64,000 nt of DNA from a bacterium D16-56 (GTDB lineage: Bacteria; Bacillota; Clostridia; Lachnospirales; Lachnospiraceae). The stretch covers positions 1-64,000 of the forward strand of contig RAYY01000028.1 of the NCBI GenBank assembly GCA_003611875.1, in the 5' to 3' direction. Both the position numbers and the translations under genes were made by a program. The notes beneath the pieces were generated by a model. It worked only from the letters and a program-made list of their open reading frames with translations. It was not told where the DNA came from and searched no databases. This document shows positions 1 through 8,921 of this stretch, in pieces; the first letter of the stretch is position 1; the number at the start of each line of letters is the position of its first letter.

Positions 1-50
1 AGTGGTTTGTATCTTTCATAAGTGTGAGAACTTAAAGATACCACAAATCC

Positions 51-365
51 ATGCGAAAGGGTTATTTTTTTATTAAAAACTTTCAACTCTCAAGAAATAT
101 GATTAGAGGGTACTTTTTGGATATTAATAATTTGTTCAAAGGGTTAAAAAGTAAAATGGCGTCAAACGGTATGATTTTTTTTAATGTTGCAAATTCGGCA
201 TACTATAATGTCGAAATCGAAGTTGATATGATAGTGTGCAAAATTGCAGAAAATAATGGGTTTAAGGTTGAAGAAATACGAGAAGCGAGAAGGGTAAAAA
301 CTAGTAGCCAACAAAAGGGAATTATTGACGGGCTGCGAGAAAGTGTAATAGTGATAAAGAAATAA
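51..365 (+). pseudogene. C-terminal remnant of a DNA methyltransferase
   Basis: The 104-residue frame reads like the tail of an N4/N6 site-specific DNA methyltransferase. It has a hydrophobic strand followed by NVANSAYY (about residues 44-51), an acidic helix, and an ending of the type ARRVKTSSQQ...LRESVIVIKK that closes many such enzymes. The SAM-binding and catalytic (D/N)PPY motifs are missing. A TAA lies in frame at 33-35, just upstream, so the intact gene is broken here. I infer a dead restriction-modification or orphan methylase fragment. The family call rests on resemblance of the tail only. Confidence 0.4.
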
Positions 366-431
366 AAAGTTTGATGATTTGATGCTTTTCTTGACAAATC
401 CTATCAAATTTTCAGGAGATGCATTCATTGG

Positions 432-663
432 TGGCAACTATCAAAAGACCTCTATAAACAGCTAATGGAAGTCATGGCTAGGGTTGACGGTCTGGAGTCC
501 GAACAAAAGCAGGATAAAAAAGAGATCAGATGCCTTACCGGTGAAGTCAAAAGCCTGCGAAAAGAAAATGCTGCCCTGCGTGAAGAAGTATTCTCCCTAA
601 AACAGGAAAATGCTGTTCTGACAAAAGATTCATGAAACAGGAGAATGAAAGTCTGCATCTCTG
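432..663 (+). pseudogene. IS66-type transposase N-terminal fragment
   Basis: Translating from 432 gives WQLSKDLYKQLMEVMARVDG and then a charged heptad-rich coiled coil (ESEQKQDKKE...LRKENAALREE...LKQENAVLTK) ending at TGA 633-635. A shifted frame continues the pattern as MKQENESLHL before another stop. This is the leader coiled coil seen in IS66-family transposases of Clostridia. No zinc-finger or DDE core follows, so only a frameshifted remnant is left. It lies immediately upstream of the wzt-like gene, where a Wzm permease would be expected. Confidence 0.5.
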
Positions 664-835
664 ACAGTGCTCAGAGCTATATGCAAGAACTGCCAGGCAG
701 CTTGGGATACGGCCCGGATATTTCAGAAAATTGCGGAGGTTTTATAAGGCAGGTTGAAAGCAGCGAAGGTTTGTGGTATTCTTTAAGGAAAACAGAGGAT
801 GCTCAGAGCATACAGGGAAGAATGAGAGGAAGATC

Positions 836-2242
836 ATGCCGTTAGAGGAGAATATGGAGTATGCCATCCGGGTGCAGGATGTGACGAAAGTGTACCGGCT
901 GTATGATAAGCCTATTGACCGTTTGAAGGAATCCTTAAGCTTGTCCCACAGGAATTATCACAAGGATTTTTTTGCATTGAACGGGATTTCTTTTAAGGTG
1001 AGAAAGGGGGAGACAGTCGGGATCATCGGCACCAATGGATCGGGAAAATCAACCATACTGAAGATTATTACCGGAGTGCTGTCGCCAACCTCCGGGAACG
1101 TGCAGGTGGACGGGGTGATTTCTGCCCTGCTGGAGTTAGGTGCAGGGTTTAATATGGATTATACCGGAATTGAGAATATCTATATGAATGGGACTATGAT
1201 GGGATTTTCCCGTCGGGATATGGAGGAAAAGCTCCGGGATATTCTTGATTTTGCTGATATTGGAGATTTTGTGTATCAGCCGGTGAAGACGTATTCCAGC
1301 GGTATGTTTGTACGGCTGGCATTTGCGCTTGCTATTAATGTGGAACCGGAGATTCTGATTGTGGATGAAGCTTTATCTGTGGGGGATGTATTTTTTCAAT
1401 CAAAATGCTACCGAAGAATGGAGGAGATCCGCCAGAATGGGACTACCATTCTCATGGTTACGCATGATATGGGCAGTGTGATAAAATATTGTGACAGGGT
1501 GGTTCTGCTGAATAAGGGGAATTATGTGGCAGAAGGTGCGCCAGGAAAAATGGTAGACTTGTATAAAAAGATTCTGGCTAATCAGATGGATGATCTGGAA
1601 GCAGAGCTGGGTGAGATGAACGACTTTTCCGGAGGCATGAACAGCAAAGGATGGCGGAAGGCTTCGGCAGGGAGCGGGGAAGCCATGGAAGACAAAAGGA
1701 CTGCAGGTGCTGAAAAGGCTTCGGAAGGGAGAGCTTCTTCTGGATTGATGAAGGATCATTTGACGATTAATCCCAATCGTACTGAGTATGGGGACGGCAG
1801 GGCGGAAATCTATGATTTGGGAATGTTTGATGAGCGGGGGAATCTGACGAATCTGCTGCTGAAGGGAGAGTATTTTACAATTCGGGAAAGGATTCGGTTT
1901 CGGGCAGAGATTCAGGCTCCGATTTTTACGTATACTATTAAGGATAAGAAGGGAGCGGAACTGTCTGGGACCAATACGATGTTTGAGGGGACAGAGATTC
2001 ATTCTGTGAAGGCAGGGGATGAGTATGAGGTGAATTTCCGGCAGAAAATGACCTTACAGGGAGGAGAGTATTTGCTTTCGATGAGCTGTACAGGATTTGA
2101 GCAGGGGGAGCACACCGTTTATCATCGACTTTATGATGTGGCAAATATTACAGTGATTTCTAATAAAAATACCGTGGGAGTGTACGATATGGAATCCCAG
2201 GTGGAGGTGCAGTATCATCCGTTGGCAGCTCAGGCTGAATGA
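836..2242 (+). CDS. ABC transporter ATP-binding protein, Wzt type with C-terminal glycan-binding domain
   Basis: The 468-residue protein is the ATPase of a polysaccharide or teichoic-acid exporter. Walker A is GTNGSGKST (about residues 65-73), the signature region is YSSGM, and Walker B is ILIVDEALSVGD followed by a switch histidine (VTHD). An acidic linker (about 260-290) leads to a beta-rich C-terminal domain of about 180 residues, as in Wzt proteins that recognise the finished glycan end. The ATG at 836 is chosen because GAGAGGA lies just upstream and residues further upstream are not family-like. The partner permease (Wzm/TagG) is not in the window. The next gene encodes a methyltransferase-containing glycosyltransferase, fitting terminal-modification-coupled export. 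Confidence 0.88.
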   Translation: MPLEENMEYAIRVQDVTKVYRLYDKPIDRLKESLSLSHRNYHKDFFALNGISFKVRKGETVGIIGTNGSGKSTILKIITGVLSPTSGNVQVDGVISALLELGAGFNMDYTGIENIYMNGTMMGFSRRDMEEKLRDILDFADIGDFVYQPVKTYSSGMFVRLAFALAINVEPEILIVDEALSVGDVFFQSKCYRRMEEIRQNGTTILMVTHDMGSVIKYCDRVVLLNKGNYVAEGAPGKMVDLYKKILANQMDDLEAELGEMNDFSGGMNSKGWRKASAGSGEAMEDKRTAGAEKASEGRASSGLMKDHLTINPNRTEYGDGRAEIYDLGMFDERGNLTNLLLKGEYFTIRERIRFRAEIQAPIFTYTIKDKKGAELSGTNTMFEGTEIHSVKAGDEYEVNFRQKMTLQGGEYLLSMSCTGFEQGEHTVYHRLYDVANITVISNKNTVGVYDMESQVEVQYHPLAAQAE

Positions 2243-2284
2243 ATGGCAGTGGATTGAGATTAAATACAGGTGGTGAGATCAGAA

Positions 2285-5200
2285 ATGAAGAAGATTGATG
2301 AGGAAATCCAGCTTTTGCTCAGGGAATATGACGGGGATTTAGGGCATGCCCTGGCGGAGAATACTCGTTTGGATTATTTATATGCCATTTCTAAGCAGCG
2401 GGAATTGCTGCTGGAATGGTATGATTTTGAGCCGGAGGAGGAGATTCTCCAGATAGGCGCGGACTATGGGGCAATGACCGGGCTTTATCAAAATGCTGTC
2501 AGGGCGGTGACAGTGCTGGACCGGGACGAGAAGGCGCTTAGGACAGTACAGCTTCGTTATCCGAATGCGGAGAATATTGTGTATGAGAAAGGCTCTCTGG
2601 AGGAATATGGGAAAAGGCTGGCTGGGGAAGGGAAAAAGTTTCAATATGTGATTTTGGCAGGAACCCCGGAAGGAGAATGGGGGGAGCAGCTTACAAGAGC
2701 CAAAGCGATGCTTAAAGAAGATGGGGTACTTATTGTGGCGGCGGCCAATGCTTTGGGAATGAAGTATTGGGCGGGGAGCAGGCGGGAGGAGGATGAGCTG
2801 TCCAAGAAGCGTCTGATTCGGCTGCTTTGCGGAGATTCTGCCGGGGGCGGTTATCTGCGTTTTTATTATCCTATGCCGGATTTCCGAACTCCGGTGACGA
2901 TTTATTCTGATGAGTATTTGCCCAGAAAAGGGGATCTGACCAGGGTGACGCCGGCTTATGATTATCCGCCTTACCATATGATGAATATGGGCGAAGGATT
3001 CGATGCAGTGTGTGAGGACGGATTGTTTGATTTGTATGCCAATTCTTATCTGGTGTTTTGGAGCAGGGATCCGGAACAATTGGAGAGAAATGAGAAGATT
3101 TTTATAAAATATAATAAGACCCGGAGAGAACCCTTTCAGATCAGGACGTGTATCTGCCAGAGAGGCAAGCTGGATCGGGGTGCGAAAGGGGTGTGCTCCA
3201 AAGCGGCCGAATTGGATGGGATGGATGGACGGAGGACGGCTGACAGAGAAAACGACGGGATAGGCTGGCAGGCGGCAGCCATCCGGCCCGGTGAGCGTTA
3301 TGTGGAGAAGGCGGCTCTTTGCCTGGAGGGAATGGGGCACATCTGGTCTTTTCAGGAAAAGTATCAGAGACTGTCAAAGCTTCACCAAACCATCAAAATG
3401 GTGGAGCCTGACTGTCAGAAGGATCGGAATGCAGTGCTGTTTCCCTATCTGAAGGGCGCTACCTGGGCAGAGCAGATCGGTCAGGAGATATCAAAGGGAA
3501 AGCTTCCGTTGGAGACTTTAAAGGAGGCCATGAAACGGCTGGATGATCGGGATAAAGACAGCAGAAGTGGATTTGTCAGAACCGGGGAGTTTATGGAAAT
3601 ATTCGGGGAAGGTCTGGAGGAACCGGATCTGGCTTTGCTGGAGAAGGATTTGGCCAGCCCGGTTTCCAACATTGATATTCTGCTGGAAAATATTCTGACT
3701 ACGGATTCCGGGGATTATTGTCTGGACTATGAGTGGGTATTTTTATTTCCGGTGCCGGAGCATTTTGTATGGTATCGGGTGCTTTATTATTTTTATGAGC
3801 AGTACGCAAGCCTTATGGGGCAGCTTGAGCTGGAGCAGATTTTGGGCGCTTTTGGAATTACGCCAGAGCAGTCGGATGTGTACAGGAAAATGGAAATCAG
3901 CTTTCAGAATTATGTCCATGGGGAGAATCAGAAGCTCTATTTGGGAAACTATATGGTTTATTCTCGCGGAATCATGGAAATCCGGCAGACAGAGAGCGAT
4001 CTGGCGCGGGCCAGGGAGCGGATCGAGCAGATGAAGATCCATGCCAGGGAAAAGGACGTGGCGATCCGAAAACTGACAGAGGTACAGCGTCTGACCAATA
4101 ATCATGTGACCAACCTGGAGATTATCATTCAGAATCTGCGCAGGGAGATTGAGGAAATGGGGAAGACCCTTTCGTATCTCAACCGCCATGAGGCCCTTCT
4201 TTTCAAGGCAAGGAGAAGGCTGGGGGAGCAGGTGAGCAAAAGGTATCCGCCTGGGTCCCTGGAGAGAAAGAGGTTAAAATACAAGAAGGAATATCTGCTG
4301 CATCCGATTCGGTCGGCAAGGCTGTATTCTACTGAGGAAGGAAGAAATCTGCGGGATGGGGATTTTCATATCGGGGATCTTTACCGGCAGCATGGCAGGC
4401 TGCATTTTGAGCAGCAAAAGCAGCCGAAGGTATCCATTGTAATTCCGGTATATAACCAGGTAAATTACACGTATGCCTGCCTGGTGTCGATTCTGGAGCA
4501 TACCCGGGATGTAAGCTACGAGGTATTGATTGCAGACGATGTGTCAACGGACGCGACGGCGCGTCTGGGGGATTTTGCCGAGGGGCTGGTGATCTGCCGG
4601 AACAAGGAGAATCAGGGCTTTTTAAGGAATTGTAATCAGGCTGCAGAGAAAGCACGGGGCCAGTATATCATGTTTCTTAATAATGACACCCAGGTGACAG
4701 AGGGATGGCTCAGTTCGCTGGTAAGGTTGATTGAGTCGGACGATTCCATCGGGATGGTTGGCTCTAAGCTGGTGTATCCGGACGGGCGGCTGCAGGAGGC
4801 AGGCGGCATTATCTGGAGTGATGGGTCCGGATGGAATTACGGACGGTTAGATGATCCGGACAAGCCGGAGTATAATTATGTGAAGGATGTAGATTACATT
4901 TCAGGGGCTGCGATTCTTTTGCCTGTGTGGCTGTGGAAGCAGATCGGAGGGTTTGACACCCGTTTTGCACCTGCATACTGCGAGGATTCTGATCTGGCCT
5001 TTGAGGTGAGGAAGGCAGGATACCGGGTGGTCTATCAGCCTCTTTCCAAGGTTATTCATTTTGAGGGTGTTTCCAATGGCACGGATGTACAGGGAACAGG
5101 GCTGAAGCGGTATCAGGCAGAGAACAGTGAAAAGCTGAAGGAAAAGTGGGCTTCGGAATTTGCCGCACAGTGTGAGAACAACGGGAATCCGGATCCGTTC

Positions 5201-6346
5201 CGGGCCAGGGAGCGAAGCATGGGGAAAAGGATTATCCTGGTAGTGGATCACTATGTGCCTACTTATGATCGGGATGCAGGCTCTAAGACCACCTTTCAGT
5301 ATCTGAAGATGTTTTTGAAAAAGGGTTATGTGGTGAAGTTTTTAGGGGATAATTTCCTTCATGAGGAGCCTTATTCTACGGTGCTTCAGCAGATGGGAAT
5401 TGAAATATTGTATGGGGCGGAGTACCAGGTAAAGATCTGGGACTGGCTGCGGGATCATGGGGATGATATCGCGGTGGCGTATTTAAACCGGCCTCATATT
5501 GCTTCTAAATATATTGATTATATTTTAGATAACACGGATATGAAGGTGATCTACTATGGCCATGACCTGCATTTTCTGCGGGAGGGGCGGGAGTATCAGC
5601 TTACGGGGGATTTGAAAAAAAGGGAGGAGGCAGAGTACTGGAAGTCGATTGAGCTGTCTTTGATGAGCAAGGCATCCGTGTCCTACTATCCGTCTTATGT
5701 GGAGCGGGATGCGATCCGGGCTATGGATCCTACCATTTGTGTGAAGGATATTACGGCTTATGTGTTTGATGCGTTTAAGGAGAATCTGCAGGAGGATTTT
5801 GCCAGAAGGCAGGGACTTTTATTCGTAGGAGGATTTGCCCATCCGCCGAATGCGGACGCCGTGCTTTGGTTTGCCGGGGAGATTTATCCGCGGATTCGTC
5901 AGAAGCTGGAGGAAGCCGGGCTGGAGGCGCCGGAATTTGTGGTGGTGGGGTCAAAGGTCACAGAGGAAATCCAGGCATTGGAGCAGCCGGGCAATGGCAT
6001 TATCATTAAGGGCTTTGTGTCTGAGGAGGAGCTGAGCCGCCTGTATGAGGAATGCCGGATCGTGGTGGTTCCCCTTCGGTACGGGGCTGGCGTCAAGGGG
6101 AAGGTGGTGGAAGCCATCTATAACGGCGCACCTATTGTGACCACAGCCATTGGAGCTGAGGGGATTCCTATGGTGGAGGATGTGCTGCTGGTGGAGGACG
6201 AGCCGGAGGGCTTTGCCGATGCGGTGGCGGGACTTTACCAGGATACGGATGCATGCAGGGAGCTTTGCCGCAGGACTCAGGAGTATATCCGAGGGCATTT
6301 CAGTGTGGATGCGGCTTGGAGGGTGATTGCAGAGGATTTTGCATAA
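2285..6346 (+). CDS. Multidomain methyltransferase, coiled coil, GT2 and GT4 glycosyltransferase
   Basis: This 1353-residue protein has four recognisable modules. The first is a SAM-methyltransferase-like Rossmann domain (about residues 45-160, EEEILQIGADYGAMTG). A charged coiled coil follows (about 570-650). Then comes a GT2 GT-A domain (about 713-950) with VSIVIPVYNQ, a NND metal site, and CEDSDLAFEVRKAGY. Last is a GT4 GT-B domain (about 981-1350) with FVGGFAHPPNADAV and PLRYGAGVKGKVVEA. It probably adds at least two sugars and may methylate a glycan. ATG 2285 follows AGGTGG; an in-frame GTG at 2270 is less well placed. The gene starts 42 bases after wzt, so the two are probably cotranscribed. 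The methyltransferase region is divergent and might be inactive. Confidence 0.82.
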   Translation: MKKIDEEIQLLLREYDGDLGHALAENTRLDYLYAISKQRELLLEWYDFEPEEEILQIGADYGAMTGLYQNAVRAVTVLDRDEKALRTVQLRYPNAENIVYEKGSLEEYGKRLAGEGKKFQYVILAGTPEGEWGEQLTRAKAMLKEDGVLIVAAANALGMKYWAGSRREEDELSKKRLIRLLCGDSAGGGYLRFYYPMPDFRTPVTIYSDEYLPRKGDLTRVTPAYDYPPYHMMNMGEGFDAVCEDGLFDLYANSYLVFWSRDPEQLERNEKIFIKYNKTRREPFQIRTCICQRGKLDRGAKGVCSKAAELDGMDGRRTADRENDGIGWQAAAIRPGERYVEKAALCLEGMGHIWSFQEKYQRLSKLHQTIKMVEPDCQKDRNAVLFPYLKGATWAEQIGQEISKGKLPLETLKEAMKRLDDRDKDSRSGFVRTGEFMEIFGEGLEEPDLALLEKDLASPVSNIDILLENILTTDSGDYCLDYEWVFLFPVPEHFVWYRVLYYFYEQYASLMGQLELEQILGAFGITPEQSDVYRKMEISFQNYVHGENQKLYLGNYMVYSRGIMEIRQTESDLARARERIEQMKIHAREKDVAIRKLTEVQRLTNNHVTNLEIIIQNLRREIEEMGKTLSYLNRHEALLFKARRRLGEQVSKRYPPGSLERKRLKYKKEYLLHPIRSARLYSTEEGRNLRDGDFHIGDLYRQHGRLHFEQQKQPKVSIVIPVYNQVNYTYACLVSILEHTRDVSYEVLIADDVSTDATARLGDFAEGLVICRNKENQGFLRNCNQAAEKARGQYIMFLNNDTQVTEGWLSSLVRLIESDDSIGMVGSKLVYPDGRLQEAGGIIWSDGSGWNYGRLDDPDKPEYNYVKDVDYISGAAILLPVWLWKQIGGFDTRFAPAYCEDSDLAFEVRKAGYRVVYQPLSKVIHFEGVSNGTDVQGTGLKRYQAENSEKLKEKWASEFAAQCENNGNPDPFRARERSMGKRIILVVDHYVPTYDRDAGSKTTFQYLKMFLKKGYVVKFLGDNFLHEEPYSTVLQQMGIEILYGAEYQVKIWDWLRDHGDDIAVAYLNRPHIASKYIDYILDNTDMKVIYYGHDLHFLREGREYQLTGDLKKREEAEYWKSIELSLMSKASVSYYPSYVERDAIRAMDPTICVKDITAYVFDAFKENLQEDFARRQGLLFVGGFAHPPNADAVLWFAGEIYPRIRQKLEEAGLEAPEFVVVGSKVTEEIQALEQPGNGIIIKGFVSEEELSRLYEECRIVVVPLRYGAGVKGKVVEAIYNGAPIVTTAIGAEGIPMVEDVLLVEDEPEGFADAVAGLYQDTDACRELCRRTQEYIRGHFSVDAAWRVIAEDFA

Positions 6347-6389
6347 ACATTACTATTTTATGAAAATAGTGGATTCTTTGGAAAGAAAA

Positions 6390-6398
6390 TGCTATAAT
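6390..6398 (+). promoter_or_regulatory. Putative extended -10 promoter before the heptose genes
   Basis: TGcTATAAT is a perfect -10 hexamer (6393-6398) with an extended TGn motif, 35 bases before the hddC start. The -35 region is poor, as is common for extended -10 promoters. It sits in the 86-base gap after the large glycosyltransferase gene and may give the heptose operon its own start. Confidence 0.45.
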
Positions 6399-6432
6399 CT
6401 CCGCAGAAAACCAAAGAAAACCAGGAGGATAT

Positions 6433-7158
6433 ATGCAGGCGATTTTACTGGCAGGCGGACTGGGGACGCGGCTTCGGAGTGTGGTCAGCGACCGCCCAAA
6501 GCCCATGGCGCTGATTGGGGACAAGCCTTTTATGGAATACGTGGTTCATGAGCTGTCCCGGCATGGGATAACAGATATTATAGTTGCAGTGGGATATAAG
6601 GGCACCATGGTGGAGGAGTATTTTGGAGACGGCAGCCGGATGACGTCCCCGGACGGGCAGAGGCTGAAAGTGCGGTATGCCTATGAGAAGGAGCTGTTAG
6701 GCACAGCCGGAGCGATCAAAAATGCCGGGCGGCTGGTGACAGAGGACAGCTTTTTTGTGCTGAATGCAGATACCTTTTACCAGATTGATTATGGGCGGCT
6801 GGTGCGGCTTCAGAGACAGCAGGGGCTGGATATGGCTCTGGTGCTGCGGCAGGTTCCGGATGTGTCCCGGTATGGAGAGGCTGTACTAAGGGGCGGGTAT
6901 CTGACAGCCTTTAACGAGAAGACTACAGAAGCCAGGCCGGGAACCATCAACGGAGGGGTATACCGGATGAGCCGGGAGCTTTTGGATGAGATTCCGGAGG
7001 GAAAGGTTTCCCTGGAGAATGAGATGATTCCCAGGTGGATGGCAAAGGGCAGACGTCTGGGAGGATTTGTCAATGACGGTTATTTTATTGATATCGGAGT
7101 ACCGGAGGATTATTTCCGGTTTGCAGAGGATGTAAGGAAGGGGATCGTAGCATGGTAA
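6433..7158 (+). CDS. hddC: D-glycero-alpha-D-manno-heptose 1-phosphate guanylyltransferase
   Basis: This 241-residue nucleotidyltransferase begins MQAILLAGGLGTRLRSVVSD, the classic GxGTRL pyrophosphorylase loop. It continues with RPKPMALIGDKPFMEY, LNADTFYQIDY (metal/sugar site) and an ending of the form GYFIDIGVPEDYFRF. These are features of the HddC/RmlA-like group that activates heptose 1-phosphate with GTP. The call as HddC rather than a mannose or glucose enzyme rests on the neighbours: hddA, gmhB and gmhA follow directly. ATG 6433 has AGGAGG ten bases upstream. Its last seven bases overlap hddA, implying translational coupling. Confidence 0.86.
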   Translation: MQAILLAGGLGTRLRSVVSDRPKPMALIGDKPFMEYVVHELSRHGITDIIVAVGYKGTMVEEYFGDGSRMTSPDGQRLKVRYAYEKELLGTAGAIKNAGRLVTEDSFFVLNADTFYQIDYGRLVRLQRQQGLDMALVLRQVPDVSRYGEAVLRGGYLTAFNEKTTEARPGTINGGVYRMSRELLDEIPEGKVSLENEMIPRWMAKGRRLGGFVNDGYFIDIGVPEDYFRFAEDVRKGIVAW

Positions 7159-8222
7159 TCAGAGGAAGGGCGCCGCTGCGCATCAGCTTTGGCGGCGGGG
7201 GAACGGATGTGGCTCCCTTTTGTGTGGAACAGGGAGGGGCCATTATTGGAAGCACCATCAATAAATATGCCTACTGTTCCATTGTTCCCAGGAGGGACGA
7301 CCAGATTATTGTTCACTCTCTGGATTTTGATATGACAGTCAAGTATAATGCACGAGAGAATTATGTCTATGACGGCAGGCTGGACCTGGTGACAGCAGCA
7401 TTAAAGGCCATGAAAATTGACCAGGGCTGTGAGGTGTATTTGCAGTGTGACGCGCCTCCCGGCTCAGGACTTGGGACATCTTCCACCGTGATGGTGGCGC
7501 TTTTGATCGCGATGGCACGGTGGAAAGGCGTGGAACTGGATGGTTATGGCCTGGCAGATCTTGCTTATCAGGTGGAGCGGGAGGATTTAAAAATTGACGG
7601 CGGATATCAGGATCAATATGCGTCTACCTTTGGCGGGTTTAATTTTATCGAGTTTCACGGCCGCAATAATGTGGTGGTGAATCCTTTGAGAATCAAAAAG
7701 GATATTATTCATGAGCTGCAGTACAACCTGCTTTTGTGCTATACAGGCAATATTCATGTGTCAGCCAACATTATCCGGGACCAGGTCAAAAACTATGAGA
7801 AAAAGGATGCCTTTGATGCCATGTGTGAGGTGAAGGCATTGGCCTATGCCATGAAGGATGAGCTTTTAAAGGGGAATCTTCACAGCTTTGGACGGCTTTT
7901 GGATTATGGATGGCAGAGCAAGAAGCGGATGAGCAGCAAGATCACCAATTCTCAGATCGATGAGCTGTATGAGGAGGCATTGAAGGCAGGAGCTTTTGGC
8001 GGCAAGCTGTTAGGGGCAGGGGGAGGCGGGTATCTTCTGGTATATTGTCCCTATAATGTGCGTCATAAGGTGGCGGAGCGGCTGGAGCTGGCAGGCGGAC
8101 AGCTTGCGGACTGGAATTTTGAGCTGCGGGGCGCCCAGGCATGGATTGCGGATGAGAACCGGTGGGACTATAATATGGTAAAGGTGAAGACTGCCAATGG
8201 GGAGTATCGGTTCCCTATATAG
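7152..8222 (+). CDS. hddA: D-glycero-alpha-D-manno-heptose 7-phosphate kinase (GHMP family)
   Basis: This 356-residue GHMP-superfamily kinase has the N-terminal PLRISFGGGGTDVAPF, the phosphate-binding PPGSGLGTSS near residue 105, and the C-terminal GAFGGKLLGAGGGGYLL. This arrangement is characteristic of HddA, which phosphorylates heptose 7-phosphate at C1 to give the alpha-1,7-bisphosphate. Overlap with hddC and the downstream gmhB and gmhA support the assignment. The length is normal for the family. Confidence 0.88.
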   Translation: MVIRGRAPLRISFGGGGTDVAPFCVEQGGAIIGSTINKYAYCSIVPRRDDQIIVHSLDFDMTVKYNARENYVYDGRLDLVTAALKAMKIDQGCEVYLQCDAPPGSGLGTSSTVMVALLIAMARWKGVELDGYGLADLAYQVEREDLKIDGGYQDQYASTFGGFNFIEFHGRNNVVVNPLRIKKDIIHELQYNLLLCYTGNIHVSANIIRDQVKNYEKKDAFDAMCEVKALAYAMKDELLKGNLHSFGRLLDYGWQSKKRMSSKITNSQIDELYEEALKAGAFGGKLLGAGGGGYLLVYCPYNVRHKVAERLELAGGQLADWNFELRGAQAWIADENRWDYNMVKVKTANGEYRFPI

Positions 8223-8270
8223 AGCACTTTCGGAAATCTGGAGACAAAGAGTTCGGAGGGAGCAGACAAA

Positions 8271-8921
8271 ATGGAACGGGTGATTTTTTTGGACCGGGAC
8301 GGGACACTGAATGAGGAGGTACATTATCTGCATAAAAAGGAAGACCTGCAACTGATTGACGGAGTGCCGGAGGCTCTTCGCAGATTTCGGGAAAACGGTT
8401 ATCGCCTTGTGGTGGTGACGAACCAGGCAGGAGTGGCCAGAGGATATTATCAGGAGGAGGATGTAAGGCTTCTTCATGACTATATGAATGAGATTTTGCG
8501 GCCCTTGGGAGCAGAGATCGACTGCTTTTTTTACTGTCCCCATCACCCGGAGCATGGTATTGGAAAATATAAGAAAAGCTGTCATTGCCGAAAGCCGGAT
8601 ACGGGAATGCTGGAACAGGCGGAACAGTATTTTCCGGTGGACAAGGCCCATTCCTGGATGATCGGAGATAAGCTGATTGATGTGGAGGCAGGAAGGAGAT
8701 TCGGCATCCGTACCGTGCTGGTGGGAACCGGATATGGGGCAAAAGCCCGGCAGGAATGGATGAACCGGGGACAGTGGATAGAAGGATATGGGGAAAGGGG
8801 GAAGCTTCCTTATGATATTTACGCCAAGACACTTGCTGACGCCGCCTGTGCGATACTTGAAGGTGAAGATGAAGACAGAGGAACAATGGGAGGACAGAGA
8901 GCATATGGCTGTTTTGAATGA
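8271..8921 (+). CDS. gmhB: D-glycero-D-manno-heptose 1,7-bisphosphate 7-phosphatase (HAD)
   Basis: This 216-residue HAD phosphatase carries motif I as FLDRDGTLNEE, the VVVTNQAGVARGY segment, and the zinc-binding loop CPHHPEHG...CHCRKPDTGM. Motif IV is MIGDKLIDVEAGRRFG. These are the hallmarks of GmhB, which removes the C7 phosphate of heptose 1,7-bisphosphate. It is the third gene of the heptose set. GGAGGGAGC lies upstream of the ATG at 8271. Its 3' end overlaps gmhA by 17 bases. Confidence 0.9.
   Translation: MERVIFLDRDGTLNEEVHYLHKKEDLQLIDGVPEALRRFRENGYRLVVVTNQAGVARGYYQEEDVRLLHDYMNEILRPLGAEIDCFFYCPHHPEHGIGKYKKSCHCRKPDTGMLEQAEQYFPVDKAHSWMIGDKLIDVEAGRRFGIRTVLVGTGYGAKARQEWMNRGQWIEGYGERGKLPYDIYAKTLADAACAILEGEDEDRGTMGGQRAYGCFE

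Noticed and set aside
3534-3547. A 14-base match between AACGGCTGGATGAT in the large glycosyltransferase gene and 43393-43406, where a guide might begin after the TnpB-linked RNA.
   Set aside because: It was spotted by eye without a full search, the match starts only at the fourth base of the supposed guide, and the site is deep inside a coding region. It is probably chance, and a genome search for the guide is the proper test.
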